From assembly GCA_016719165.1 (NCBI GenBank), contig JADKAJ010000002.1, positions 248,001 through 312,000 of the forward strand: DNA of 64,000 bases. Direction: 5' to 3'. The number at the start of each line of letters is the position of its first letter. Within the stretch, counting starts at the first letter, position 1. Below are positions 51,896 to 61,475 of this stretch, piece after piece. The notes beneath the pieces are model-generated. The model made no database searches. It was not told the origin of the DNA and was given only the letters and a program-made list of their open reading frames with translations. Made by a program: the position numbers and the translations under genes. This stretch comes from Chitinophagaceae bacterium. GTDB lineage: Bacteria > Bacteroidota > Bacteroidia > Chitinophagales > Chitinophagaceae.

Positions 51896-52618
51896 TTAAC
51901 TTTTCTTCAATTCATCAATCGTTTTACGCATCCAGTAATCTGTAACATAATAGTAGCTAACAGTGTGAAAAGCCACTTTTCCTTCTTTATCTACAATTAC
52001 CTGCGTGGGATAACCGGTTATTTTGTATGAATCGGCTATTTTCTTTCCGGCCGGTATAACATTATATTTAAACTCATTGTTCTTAAGATAAGGCTCCAGT
52101 TGTTCTTTCTGATCTAATGCAATAGCAATAAAAATTATATTCGAATCGGACTTATAATCATCAACTATTTTATTAAGATATGGACGTTCCTGCTTGCAGG
52201 GCGGGCAGGTGGTGAACCAAAAATTAATTACCAGCACTTTTCCTTTTAATTGTCTTGTATCCACCAGGTTACCCTTCATATCATAGGCACTGAAGGGATC
52301 AAATTTTTTTCCTGTCTTAAAAGCGGTAGTTTCTGCAGGCTTTGGAGCAGCCATGGCTCTTTTCAATTGCTCCTCTCTGCTGATACCTGATAATAAAAAT
52401 CCTTTGCTTGCATCTTTGGGATTGGCAGGTAGTATTTCATACTCTCCACCCATCATTACAAGCATCGCTTCATTGTAATTGTATTGCTTGCCTGTTGAAT
52501 CCGTAAATACACTTGTCTTCAACACCCTGTACTCCCGGCCATTATAGGTAAAGGAGAACTGGCTATTGGCTACAGATACTGAAAGAATAAAAAAAATAGA
52601 AATAAGCAACTGCTTCAT
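51896..52618 (-). CDS. TlpA family thioredoxin-like protein
   Basis: A 240-residue exported protein starting at the ATG at 52618 (signal peptide MKQLLISIFFILSVSVANSQ). An N-terminal beta region (about 20-95) is followed by a TlpA/AhpC-type thioredoxin fold with FWFTTCPPCKQERP (CPPC redox pair) and the cis-Pro segment ITGYPTQVIVD. It likely reduces envelope disulfides, for example in cytochrome c maturation. It ends in a charged KKS tail. A single gene with no clear operon partner. Confidence 0.87.
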   Translation of the reverse strand: MKQLLISIFFILSVSVANSQFSFTYNGREYRVLKTSVFTDSTGKQYNYNEAMLVMMGGEYEILPANPKDASKGFLLSGISREEQLKRAMAAPKPAETTAFKTGKKFDPFSAYDMKGNLVDTRQLKGKVLVINFWFTTCPPCKQERPYLNKIVDDYKSDSNIIFIAIALDQKEQLEPYLKNNEFKYNVIPAGKKIADSYKITGYPTQVIVDKEGKVAFHTVSYYYVTDYWMRKTIDELKKS

Positions 52619-52704
52619 ATAGAAATCCCAGGATGTTAATTCAATGAAGTAAATCTTTTGATTTACCAATCAACTAAAATGCCTTATCAATCAGGAGCAT
52701 TAAT

Positions 52705-53733
52705 TCACGAAATCGTCCACACCTCATTCCCCTTTAACAGTTTGTCGAGATCGGCGGGCTTTCTTGATTTAGCCTCTTCTAATTGCGCTGCCATTGCATC
52801 TTCATAACAAGTTCTTTCCGTTTTATAAAAAACACCAAACGGTCTTGGCAGGTGGCCTTCATTGTGGGGATCATCAAAAATGCGGGTTAATATTTGAGCT
52901 TTATATATATCATTTTCATCATGTACCCAAAGCTCATCCACACTGTGGCCTTCATTGAGATTAACCACTACCGGCCTGAAACCATCCAGTTTGATCCCCT
53001 TATCATTGGCTGCACCAAACACTAACGGCTTACCCTGCTCCAGGAATAATGTTTCTGCCGGTTTGGACCCCTTTTCTGTAAATATTTCGAATGCACCGTC
53101 ATTAAAGATGTTACAATTCTGGTATATCTCCAGGAATGAAGCTCCTTTATGTCCATTTGCCCTCAGCAACATAGCCTGTAAATGCTTAGGGTCACGGTCC
53201 ATTGTCCTGGCTACAAATGTCGCATCAGCACCAAGGGCCAGGGCAGCCGGGTTAAAAGGATGGTCAATACTTCCCATTGGGGTACTCTTGGTAATTTTAT
53301 GTTCTTCCGACGTAGGGGAATATTGCCCCTTTGTCAAACCATATATCTGGTTATTGAATAATAAAATATTGACATCAAAATTTCTGCGCAGTATATGTAT
53401 AGTATGATTACCGCCGATACTAAGGCTGTCGCCATCACCGGTAACGATCCATACACTCAATTCCGGCCTTGAAGCCTTCAAACCTGAAGCTATGGCAGCA
53501 GCACGGCCATGAATAGAATGCATACCATAGGTGTTCATATAATAGGGAAAACGGCTGCTGCAACCGATACCTGATATAAAAACTATATTTTCTTTAGGGA
53601 TTCCCAGGGTGGGCATCACTTTCTGCACCTGTGCCAATATAGAATAGTCACCGCATCCGGGACACCAGCGTACTTCCTGGTCTGTAGCAAAATCTTTAGC
53701 AGTCAGGGCAGGGGCAATTGTTACTTCACTCAT
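52705..53733 (-). CDS. 2-oxoacid:ferredoxin oxidoreductase subunit beta
   Basis: A 342-residue thiamine-diphosphate subunit of a KorAB-type 2-oxoglutarate/2-oxoacid:ferredoxin oxidoreductase. Seen: the WCPGCGDYSIL Cys motif, the TPP-magnesium region GDGDSLSIGGNH and NNQIYGLTKGQ. It transfers electrons from 2-oxoacid oxidation to ferredoxin. The alpha subunit usually lies directly upstream, but here the upstream gene is an AhpD-like protein, so korA must be elsewhere or downstream outside this unit. A -7 element TAAATTTG (53757-53750, minus) precedes it. Confidence 0.92.
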   Translation of the reverse strand: MSEVTIAPALTAKDFATDQEVRWCPGCGDYSILAQVQKVMPTLGIPKENIVFISGIGCSSRFPYYMNTYGMHSIHGRAAAIASGLKASRPELSVWIVTGDGDSLSIGGNHTIHILRRNFDVNILLFNNQIYGLTKGQYSPTSEEHKITKSTPMGSIDHPFNPAALALGADATFVARTMDRDPKHLQAMLLRANGHKGASFLEIYQNCNIFNDGAFEIFTEKGSKPAETLFLEQGKPLVFGAANDKGIKLDGFRPVVVNLNEGHSVDELWVHDENDIYKAQILTRIFDDPHNEGHLPRPFGVFYKTERTCYEDAMAAQLEEAKSRKPADLDKLLKGNEVWTIS

Positions 53734-53813
53734 ATTAAATAGGTTCCGGCAAATTTAATGAATATCAGTATCGGATACCGATCAGACAACTATGATTTTT
53801 ATGTGCCCGCCGG

Positions 53814-54164
53814 CTAACTTTTATCATTTATAAGCTCTTCCCAGTACTCAGCAGCCCGACGGGTATGGGGAATAACGATGGTACCACCCACAATATTGGC
53901 TATAGCGAACACTTCATACATCTCTTCAGTCGTCACCCGGAGTTCATGGCTTTTTCCCAGGTGATATTTGATGCAGTCATCACAACGAAGCACCATACTG
54001 GCTACCAGGCCCAGCAATTCTTTGGTTTTTACATCCAGGGCCCCTTCGGCATAGGTATTTGTATCGAGATTCCATAGACGTTTGATCACCAAATTGTCCT
54101 TGCTCAAAATAATCTCATTCATTTTGGTACGGTAAGCATTGAAGTCTTCTACAAGATTGCTCAT
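53814..54164 (-). CDS. carboxymuconolactone decarboxylase family (AhpD-like) protein
   Basis: A 116-residue all-helical protein with the AhpD/CMD motif VLRCDDCIKYHLG, containing the CxxC redox pair and the His three residues later. Such proteins act as thiol peroxidase partners or decarboxylases; the CxxC favours the AhpD-type peroxidase role. TACATTTG (54191-54184, minus) is a full -7 element upstream of the ATG. The gene precedes korB on the same strand, so a role in protecting its Fe-S cluster is possible but not shown. Confidence 0.88.
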   Translation of the reverse strand: MSNLVEDFNAYRTKMNEIILSKDNLVIKRLWNLDTNTYAEGALDVKTKELLGLVASMVLRCDDCIKYHLGKSHELRVTTEEMYEVFAIANIVGGTIVIPHTRRAAEYWEELINDKS

Positions 54165-54269
54165 GACATAAGTTTTTAGTCATCAAATGTATAGAAGTTA
54201 GCCTTTTATCATTTACCATTGCCGGAAACGATAATCAAATCGTATTTTCAGCAACCAAAATTTTTGAAC

Positions 54270-56480
54270 ATGAGAAAAATTATTCTCGTCCTTTTTATTT
54301 TACAATCAGCTATTTTCTCTATTGCCCAAACCGGAAAAGAACCGGTTAAGGTAACTGACCTGTTGAAAATAAAATCAATAAGCGGAGTGAACCTGAGTAA
54401 AGATGGCGGTAAAGCAATTTTTACTGTTACATCTATTGAGCCAGACAGCGATAACAAACTGGAATATAAATATATAACACAGGTTTGGATGGTTAATACA
54501 GATGGAGCATCCTCACCAAAACAGCTTACTACCCATAAAGAAAATTCTTCCCAGGCAGTATTGAGTCCGGATGGTAAACAAATTGCTTTTGTCAGGGCAG
54601 TTGATAATAAACCACAGGTTTTTTTATTGTCATTAGAAGGTGGTGAAGCCTCTCAACTTACTAAACACAAATACGGGGCAGGCAATCCTAAATGGAGCCC
54701 GGATGGAAAGCAGATTTTGTTCTCGGCAAGTATTCCACTGAAGGATTTATTAAAAGATTCTACCCTCAACCCTGATAAAGAACTTCCCAAATGGCCGATG
54801 GAGAAACCCGGTATAGATAATAAACTCACATTAAAAGCAACTACCTCAAAAGCAGACCCTGATGGTACTATTGAAGAAATAAGAGCTTACCTGGAAAATA
54901 ATGCAATTGACAAAAAAGCCAACGTAATCAACAAATTGAATTTCCTCGATGAAATGAATATCAATGCTGAAATGAGCTTTAATCACTATTTCCTTATTGA
55001 TCTTAGGCCTGACACAAAGCCTGTTCCTGTTACCAGGGGGTTTTATCGCTATAACTCTGCAGATTTCTCTCCGGATGGCAAACAATTGATCCTTGCAGGT
55101 AATATGGATTCATTACAACATCCTGACCGGGCACTGGAAAATGAAATATACATGGTGAATACTGACGGCACCAAATTCAGAAAAGTAGTAGGAGAAAAAG
55201 ACAAGAATTTTAATTCGCCAAGAATATCGCCATCAGGCAAATGGCTGACTTTTCAATATGGTAATACCTCATTTGTCAGTGTTCCCCAACTGGCAATTAT
55301 GCCCGTCAATGGTTCTGTAAAGGATAAAATTGATATCCCGTTCGACAGAAGTAAAGGGAATATCACCTGGAGCAATGATGAAAAGTATATTTACTTCACA
55401 GCTCAAAGTAACGGGGGACAACCCATATACAGGGTTGATTTAAGTAGTGGATGGACGATATATCCTCCGTTAAGTACACTTAAGGATAAAGACAAGAATA
55501 TAAGAGTAGATCAGCTTACCGATTATAATAACGGAATTGGAAGTTTTGATATAGCAGGAAATAAATTAGTGTTTGTTAAAACAGAAGTGGCCAATCCTTT
55601 TGAAATATATGTGGCAGATGCTACAGCCAAAAATCAAAAACGAATCAGCAATTTCAATACAGAATGGATTGCAAATAAAAAGCTGAGCTTCCCTGAAAAA
55701 CATAGTTTCAAAAATGAAAAGGGAATGGAGATCGAATACTGGGTGATGAAACCCGCTACCTATGAACCCGGCAAAAAGTATCCGTTGTTATTAGAAATTC
55801 ATGGAGGTCCATCAGCCATGTGGGGTCCGGGTGAAAGCAGCATGTGGCATGAGTATCAATATTTCTGCAGTAAAGGTTATGGAGTAGTGTATTGCAATCC
55901 CCGTGGAAGTGGTGGTTATGGTTTGGATTTTTTAAGAGGCAATATCAATGATTGGGGAACAGGCCCAACCAGTGATGTGTTAGCCAGTTTGGATAAAACT
56001 GTTGCCGAAGGATGGGCAGACACTTCTAAATTATTGGTAACCGGAGGGTCTTATGCCGGCTACCTGGTTGCCTGGATCATTGCACATGATCAGCGTTTTG
56101 CGGCCGCTTGCTCACAACGTGGAGTGTATGACCTGGCCACCTTTTTTGGAGAAGGAAATGCATGGAGACTGGTTCCCAACTATTTTGGCGGTTACCCATG
56201 GGATGCTGCCGCTAAGGCAACACTGGAAAGAGAATCTCCGATTAATCATGTACAGAATATAAAAACCCCCTACATCATATTTCACGGGGACAATGACAGG
56301 CGTACTGGTTTTGTGCAAAGTGAAATGTTGTATAAAAGTTTAAAAGTGTTGGGCAGACCTGTAGAATATGTCCGCCATCCTGCCGCAACCCATGAACTGA
56401 CAAGAAGTGGTAACAACCGGCAACGAATTGACCAGATGCTACGGACTTATGAATTCTTTGAACGCTGGATCAAAAAATAA
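54270..56480 (+). CDS. S9 family peptidase (prolyl oligopeptidase type), exported
   Basis: 736 residues from the ATG at 54270, chosen since a clear signal peptide follows (ending IFSIAQ). Residues about 20-440 form a WD40/PD40-like beta-propeller (repeats with LSPDGKQIAF, WSPDGKQILF). The C-terminal alpha/beta hydrolase has the nucleophile in GGSYAGYL, the Asp in HGDNDRR and the His in ATHELTR. It is a periplasmic dipeptidyl or acylaminoacyl peptidase. The propeller restricts it to short peptides. Single gene. Confidence 0.92.
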   Translation: MRKIILVLFILQSAIFSIAQTGKEPVKVTDLLKIKSISGVNLSKDGGKAIFTVTSIEPDSDNKLEYKYITQVWMVNTDGASSPKQLTTHKENSSQAVLSPDGKQIAFVRAVDNKPQVFLLSLEGGEASQLTKHKYGAGNPKWSPDGKQILFSASIPLKDLLKDSTLNPDKELPKWPMEKPGIDNKLTLKATTSKADPDGTIEEIRAYLENNAIDKKANVINKLNFLDEMNINAEMSFNHYFLIDLRPDTKPVPVTRGFYRYNSADFSPDGKQLILAGNMDSLQHPDRALENEIYMVNTDGTKFRKVVGEKDKNFNSPRISPSGKWLTFQYGNTSFVSVPQLAIMPVNGSVKDKIDIPFDRSKGNITWSNDEKYIYFTAQSNGGQPIYRVDLSSGWTIYPPLSTLKDKDKNIRVDQLTDYNNGIGSFDIAGNKLVFVKTEVANPFEIYVADATAKNQKRISNFNTEWIANKKLSFPEKHSFKNEKGMEIEYWVMKPATYEPGKKYPLLLEIHGGPSAMWGPGESSMWHEYQYFCSKGYGVVYCNPRGSGGYGLDFLRGNINDWGTGPTSDVLASLDKTVAEGWADTSKLLVTGGSYAGYLVAWIIAHDQRFAAACSQRGVYDLATFFGEGNAWRLVPNYFGGYPWDAAAKATLERESPINHVQNIKTPYIIFHGDNDRRTGFVQSEMLYKSLKVLGRPVEYVRHPAATHELTRSGNNRQRIDQMLRTYEFFERWIKK

Positions 56481-56532
56481 TTTTTGACAGATACCACCTA
56501 TGCACTTGTAAAATCGTCTAAACCGGCAATAT

Positions 56533-56928
56533 ATGTACAGTAATAAAATAAAAGCAATTACGGGCCTTTCAATATTCGTTCTGCTGGGAGTAGCAGCAGT
56601 ACAGGCTCCTCATCAAAAAGAAAAGAACCTTAAAATACTGCCCAAAGACATCAGCGATGAAAAGCTTGACAGTATAATGCAGACTTATAATAAAGCACTG
56701 GGTGTAAAATGCGATTTCTGTCACGTTAAACAAAAAGTGTTTCCCGGAGATTTTGATTATGCTTCTGATGCTGAACCGATGAAAGAAAATGCAAGAGAAA
56801 TGATGCGGATGACAATTGAGATCAACAAATCAAACTTCTATTTCGATAAAAACATAAGACCCGAATACCTGAATACAGTGACCTGTAAAACCTGTCATCG
56901 CGGCGAACCTTTTCCCCCGGAAGATTAA
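56533..56928 (+). CDS. two-heme c-type cytochrome
   Basis: A 131-residue exported protein with an uncleaved or cleaved N-terminal hydrophobic helix (about 5-24) and two heme c attachment motifs, CDFCH (60-64) and CKTCH (118-122). The wide spacing between them resembles the photosynthetic reaction-centre cytochrome family, used as a small electron carrier in non-phototrophs. It lies 52 bp after the S9 peptidase and converges on the amidase with 3 bp between their stops. Confidence 0.85.
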   Translation: MYSNKIKAITGLSIFVLLGVAAVQAPHQKEKNLKILPKDISDEKLDSIMQTYNKALGVKCDFCHVKQKVFPGDFDYASDAEPMKENAREMMRMTIEINKSNFYFDKNIRPEYLNTVTCKTCHRGEPFPPED

Positions 56929-56931
56929 TCA

Positions 56932-58098
56932 CTATTTACAGGATTTCAACCATTCTTTTATACCAGCTATAATCTGTACTGCAACAGCTTTATGAAATTC
57001 CGGGTCAAGAATTAATTGTTCATCTTCTTTATTACTCAGGAAAGCCACTTCTACCAGGCAATTTGGATATTCAGTAGGTCCGCTCAATGCAAAATTGAAG
57101 CTACCAATATTGCCAAATTCTTTTAACCCTAATTCCAGCAGGTTCGTTAAAATAAACTGGGATAACGGCCGGAAACCTATATGCCGGTAATAAGTACTGG
57201 TTCCCTTTATACTATCCCTGGCTGAAGAATTAAGATGTATACTGATAAGAAAATGAGGGTCCTCTTTTTGTAACGTCAATATCCTGTCCGGCATATTCAA
57301 CGTAGTATCCTTATCTCTTGTCATAAACACATCTGCGTTTTCATCGAGCAACAATTTTTCCAGTTGCTTTGCAAAAAGCAGCGTGTACTCTTTTTCCAGA
57401 ATTTTTGTAGTTATACCCCTAGCCCCATTATTGTCTCCCCCATGTCCGGCATCAACTGCCACTTTGAGGTTTTTCAGATCTGGTTCTGCCGGTTGTCTTT
57501 TCACTCTTATCACCAGTCTCTTTTCCTGGTAATAAATGCTATATCCCCAGTGCTGTTTGTTCTTTAACTCTATAATTACCCTGAATACATCATCTTCCAA
57601 TTGCTCGTGATAAACATTTTTAATTTCCTCTGCAGTCGAAAGTTGGGTTATCCAGTTTGTATTGCCGGTAGCTCCAAAGATGTCCACAACTATTTTTGAA
57701 GGATTGATCTGTTGCATGCTCCTGTAAGGTAATTTCTCATCGAGGGTCACGGTTACATAATCATACCTGTCATCACCAGACACTCTCCAGCTATTGGTCA
57801 GGTAATAGGGCAATAGTTTAATATCATTTTCTCTTTGAAAATTTTGTTTTGGTAAGTAGGCAAAATGGTCTTTTGAGAGTTGGACTTTGTAATTGACTAT
57901 GGTACTGTCAACTACTTTAATAGTGACCCCGGTGTCCAGGTAAGTCATTTTTGCACCACCAAGACGGTCTATTCCCAGTCCATACTCAAGAAATGGTAAA
58001 ATCCCTGTTGTTTTACCGGCGATAAAATTGTTTTGTATGGTTTGTGCATTGGTTGAAAAAGCCCAGAAAACACAAACAAAACGGAGGAATCGTATCAT
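56932..58098 (-). CDS. N-acetylmuramoyl-L-alanine amidase
   Basis: 388 residues from the ATG at 58098, chosen because a signal peptide follows (ending FSTNAQ). An AMIN-like beta region (about 40-170) is followed by the Amidase_3 zinc domain (about 190-385). Zinc ligands seen: His in VAVDAGHGGDNNG, Glu in LEKEYTLLFAKQ and His in ISIHLNSS; the catalytic Glu is in CLVEVAFLSN. It cleaves the amide between muramic acid and the stem peptide in the periplasm and acts in cell separation. Confidence 0.92.
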   Translation of the reverse strand: MIRFLRFVCVFWAFSTNAQTIQNNFIAGKTTGILPFLEYGLGIDRLGGAKMTYLDTGVTIKVVDSTIVNYKVQLSKDHFAYLPKQNFQRENDIKLLPYYLTNSWRVSGDDRYDYVTVTLDEKLPYRSMQQINPSKIVVDIFGATGNTNWITQLSTAEEIKNVYHEQLEDDVFRVIIELKNKQHWGYSIYYQEKRLVIRVKRQPAEPDLKNLKVAVDAGHGGDNNGARGITTKILEKEYTLLFAKQLEKLLLDENADVFMTRDKDTTLNMPDRILTLQKEDPHFLISIHLNSSARDSIKGTSTYYRHIGFRPLSQFILTNLLELGLKEFGNIGSFNFALSGPTEYPNCLVEVAFLSNKEDEQLILDPEFHKAVAVQIIAGIKEWLKSCK

Positions 58099-58135
58099 AC
58101 CAGAAAGATAGCATAAAAACACTCTTAACAGCTGT

Positions 58136-58151
58136 TCCGTATTAATACGGA
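58136..58151. promoter_or_regulatory. 16-bp perfect palindrome between divergent genes
   Basis: TCCGTATTAATACGGA is perfectly self-complementary and lies between the divergent amidase (start 58098) and the membrane protein (start 58296). It could be a dimeric-regulator operator. No regulator gene is adjacent. Confidence 0.4.
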
Positions 58152-58295
58152 CCGCTATCACAGTTTTACTGAATTTTGGCACAAAGAGTTCTATGTAAGC
58201 ACTATATGTATCTGTATCCCGTTAATATTGCAGACGGCACCGCAACCAGGCGGTTTACGTTTTGAACCTGTATCCTTAGAAAAAACCAATAGACT

Positions 58296-59078
58296 ATGAC
58301 CTGGAATTCCATAATGGGCTTCGTTTCCTCGTTTGCCCTTTTTGTACCGATTCTTCTAATATTGATCCTTCGCCTGGGGTTGTACAGGAGTTTTCCTTTT
58401 TTACTTGTTTATTACTGCTCCGTTCTTGTTTATAATTTTTTGACAGAAGGCTACATTAAGGCAAGTGATGATATTATTCAGGTTTGGGGGCTTACCAATA
58501 ATCTCTTGGATACTCCGCTGATATTATTTTTTCTGATCTATTTCAGCACCTCAAAAAGCTTTACCCAAAAAATGAAGTTGCTGGCTTTTACATTTATTTT
58601 ATTTGAAGCAATAGTGCTTACAACCATTGGATTTAATATCGATGCAATAACCATCATTATGGGCCCTGGTTTGCTCATTGTTTGTGGATTATGCCTGTAT
58701 TTCTTTATCCGGCAGGCAAAGCTGGCTGTTGAAAACCGCAAAGCAACCGGTAAGGCTGTCATTATCACTTCATTGCTTTTTGGGTATGGCTGCTATGGCA
58801 TTATTTATCTTATGTATTATATTTTCAAAGCACATTTTCGTGCTGATGGCACCGTAAATCAGCAGTACGTTGCAGATACATTTCTCGTCTTCTTCATTGC
58901 CACCACTCTTTCATCAATCATCATGTGTATAGGGCTTGTCATTGAAAGAAAAAGAATTCAAAAACTACAGGAACTGAAAGTAACCCGTAAAGAACTCTCC
59001 GCAATATACACAGACACAAAAAGGGCTGCCCCTTTAAGAACAGCCATGCTTGACTTTGACAGAGATCAGTGGAATTAA
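58296..59078 (+). CDS. seven-span membrane protein, hypothetical
   Basis: A 260-residue protein with about seven spans (roughly 5-27, 32-48, 64-83, 93-111, 114-136, 154-174, 189-212) and a cytoplasmic basic tail (KRIQKLQELKVTRKEL). The layout resembles sensory input domains of Bacteroidota, but there is no attached kinase or output domain. The 3' end overlaps the convergent acyl-CoA dehydrogenase by 4 bp. Function unknown. Confidence 0.6.
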   Translation: MTWNSIMGFVSSFALFVPILLILILRLGLYRSFPFLLVYYCSVLVYNFLTEGYIKASDDIIQVWGLTNNLLDTPLILFFLIYFSTSKSFTQKMKLLAFTFILFEAIVLTTIGFNIDAITIIMGPGLLIVCGLCLYFFIRQAKLAVENRKATGKAVIITSLLFGYGCYGIIYLMYYIFKAHFRADGTVNQQYVADTFLVFFIATTLSSIIMCIGLVIERKRIQKLQELKVTRKELSAIYTDTKRAAPLRTAMLDFDRDQWN

Positions 59079-60868
59079 AAACAGTACTTTCCTTCTCTTA
59101 TCATTTTATCAGCAATCCTTCTTCTTGCTTCTTTACTATTGAAGGGTTCTGCCTTTGTAAATCGCTTCAGCCCCATTAATATCATTCTTTGCTCATCACC
59201 ATCAGCGAAAGAGTTTACTGCATCCTTACCTGATTTATTCACTTTGTCTGCAGCATCGTAAAGATAGGTTCTCATCATATCCAGGTAATCCTGGCAAGCG
59301 GCTTCCCCTTTCTGATCTGCCATCTTCATTACCCTAAGCAGTACACTTTCTGCATTAAATGTTTCTATCGCCATATCCGCTATATTCATCAAAACTTCCT
59401 GCTCATTCTCGATTTTCATCATTAGCTTTTGAACAGCCGCACCGGATGTCATCAGGATTGCTTTTTTAAGATTTGCAACCAGTTTTCTCTCTTTCGCAAA
59501 CGGGGCATCATCTTCTGCACCAAAATCAGGAATGCTCATTAGTTCCTTTTGGACAGCCATTGCAGGTCCCATCAGATCCAAACGTCCTCCCATTGCTCTC
59601 TTTAATGTCATATCAAGGATCAGTAACCGGTTAATTTCATTGGTGCCTTCGTAGATACGATTGATACGGCTGTCACGATAAGCTCTTGAAATATTATATT
59701 CTGCACTAAATCCATTTCCACCATGCACCTGCACACCTTCATCCACTACATAATCGAGTACTTCGCTTCCATATACTTTTAATATAGCACATTCAATTGC
59801 ATACTCTTCTGCACCTCCTAACAAAGCCTCACTGAAAGGTTTGCCTTCAGCCAGTAATTGGTGTTCTTTATCATCAATCCATTTGGCAGTCCGGTACAAG
59901 GCTGTCTCGGCAACAAAAACTTTAATGGCCATTTCAGCCAGTTTGTGCTTGATAGCCCCAAAATTTGAAATAGGTTGTTTGAATTGTTCTCTTGTTTTGG
60001 CATATTCCACGGTACCGCTTAAAGATTTTCTGGCACCTCCCAAAGCTGCTGCACATAATTTCAGCCGTCCTATATTGAGAATATTGAAAGCAATCTTGTG
60101 CCCTTTCCCAATCTCTCCTAGCAAGTTTTCTACCGGAACTTTACAATCCTGGAAATATAACTGAACTGTAGAAGAACCTTTAATGCCCATCTTATTCTCT
60201 TCAGGGCCTTGTGTAAAACCCTCCGTCCCTCTATCCACAATAAAACCGGTAAACTTGTCGCCGTCCACTTTTGCGAACACCGTGTACACCTGTGCAAAAC
60301 CACCATTGGTGATCCAGCACTTCTGCCCGTTCAGTATATAATACTTACCATCATCACTCAGTTTTGCTGTTGTCTTTGCTCCTAAAGCGTCACTACCACT
60401 GTTTGGTTCTGTCAGGCCGTAAGCTCCGGCCCATTCGCCGGTAATTAGTTTGGGGATGTACTTTTCTTTTTGTGCATCCGTTCCAAAATATAAAATTGGC
60501 AGCGTACCAATTCCCGTATGTGCCGCAATTGCTACAGAAAAAGAATGGCCTGCGCCGAGATACTCATTGATGATAGTGGAAGTAATAAAATCTTTTCCTA
60601 ATCCACCATATTGCTCCGGAAATGAAGTTGCTAATAATCCCTGTTCCCCGGCCTTTGTTACCAATGATTTCATCAGTCCCGGCTCAAGACTGTCAATACG
60701 GTCAAGGATAGGATAAATTTCAGCTTCCAGGAATTGATTACACATATCCCGGATCATAAACTGTTCTTCGTTGAAATTTTCAGGGGTAAAACTTTCAAAA
60801 GGCAACGATTCTTTTACCAGCCATTCTGCACCCTTCAGTACAGTTTTTGTTGCTGTTACAGTACTCAT
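59075..60868 (-). CDS. acyl-CoA dehydrogenase with C-terminal extension
   Basis: A 597-residue FAD enzyme that introduces the alpha-beta double bond in acyl-CoA (beta-oxidation). Seen: YGLTEPNSGSDALGAKT (flavin and substrate site), RTREQFKQPIS-like block in KTREQFKQPI, IYEGTNEINRLLI (C-terminal helix), and a further 170-residue helical tail as in VLCAD/ACAD9-type enzymes. The MarR-type regulator directly upstream (gap 80 bp, same strand) probably controls it, sensing an acyl-CoA or fatty acid. Confidence 0.93.
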   Translation of the reverse strand: MSTVTATKTVLKGAEWLVKESLPFESFTPENFNEEQFMIRDMCNQFLEAEIYPILDRIDSLEPGLMKSLVTKAGEQGLLATSFPEQYGGLGKDFITSTIINEYLGAGHSFSVAIAAHTGIGTLPILYFGTDAQKEKYIPKLITGEWAGAYGLTEPNSGSDALGAKTTAKLSDDGKYYILNGQKCWITNGGFAQVYTVFAKVDGDKFTGFIVDRGTEGFTQGPEENKMGIKGSSTVQLYFQDCKVPVENLLGEIGKGHKIAFNILNIGRLKLCAAALGGARKSLSGTVEYAKTREQFKQPISNFGAIKHKLAEMAIKVFVAETALYRTAKWIDDKEHQLLAEGKPFSEALLGGAEEYAIECAILKVYGSEVLDYVVDEGVQVHGGNGFSAEYNISRAYRDSRINRIYEGTNEINRLLILDMTLKRAMGGRLDLMGPAMAVQKELMSIPDFGAEDDAPFAKERKLVANLKKAILMTSGAAVQKLMMKIENEQEVLMNIADMAIETFNAESVLLRVMKMADQKGEAACQDYLDMMRTYLYDAADKVNKSGKDAVNSFADGDEQRMILMGLKRFTKAEPFNSKEARRRIADKMIREGKYCF

Positions 60869-60948
60869 TGTTGTAAGGTTTAAAATTTAATATTTTAATT
60901 TCTAAAAAAAATGCCGGATTCTTATAACGATCCGTTATTACCAATTAA

Positions 60949-61389
60949 TTATTTCAAATTATCATACACCACCTGCAATACCTCCTTGCATATATCCACC
61001 TTATCAGCAGGTACAGTTATTAAAGCTTCGTTCAGCGTCTCATCAGCCAGTGCCATTGTCTCTTCCTGTAATTTTTGTGCCTGCTTGGTCAGATATATTA
61101 AATTAATACGTCTGTCACTTTCAGATGCAACCCGTTTAACGAGATTCAACTTTTCGAGATTATCAACTAAACGGGTAATACTTGGCTTATCACGGAAAGT
61201 AGCGTTACACAATTCCTGCTGACTGATACCTTCCTGTTTCCACAAATGATACAGCACACTCCATTGTTCAATAGTAATATTCAACCCGGCTGCATTAAAC
61301 TTCTTTTGCAACCTGCGGGCAATGGCGGTTGAAGCTTTACCAGTGATAAAACTGTAGAGTTCCCCTTTCTTAAATTGGTTGTTTGGCAT
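60949..61389 (-). CDS. MarR family transcriptional regulator
   Basis: 146 residues from the ATG at 61389. Winged-helix domain at about 30-115: IEQWSVLYHLWKQEGISQQE, ATFRDKPSITRLVDNLEKL (recognition helix) and RVASESDRRINLIYLT (the DxRxx wing motif). It dimerises through the terminal helices. A perfect inverted repeat TAGTTG-N6-CAACTA lies 2 bp upstream of its start, so it most likely represses itself together with the acyl-CoA dehydrogenase downstream. Confidence 0.9.
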   Translation of the reverse strand: MPNNQFKKGELYSFITGKASTAIARRLQKKFNAAGLNITIEQWSVLYHLWKQEGISQQELCNATFRDKPSITRLVDNLEKLNLVKRVASESDRRINLIYLTKQAQKLQEETMALADETLNEALITVPADKVDICKEVLQVVYDNLK

Positions 61390-61390
61390 A

Positions 61391-61418
61391 TAGTTGTTTG
61401 TGCAACTATCCAAAATTA
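61391..61418 (-). promoter_or_regulatory. MarR operator and -7 element
   Basis: TAGTTG (61391-61396) and CAACTA (61403-61408) form a perfect 6-bp inverted repeat with a 6-nt spacer, the usual size of a MarR-family site. It abuts TAATTTTG (61418-61411, minus strand), which fits TAnnTTTG. Binding would cover the start of transcription of the marR-acyl-CoA dehydrogenase unit. Confidence 0.65.
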
Positions 61419-61475
61419 ATATTATATTTGAAATAGCCAATTTAATTTTTCATAAAATTTAATCCCCATTCCTTT

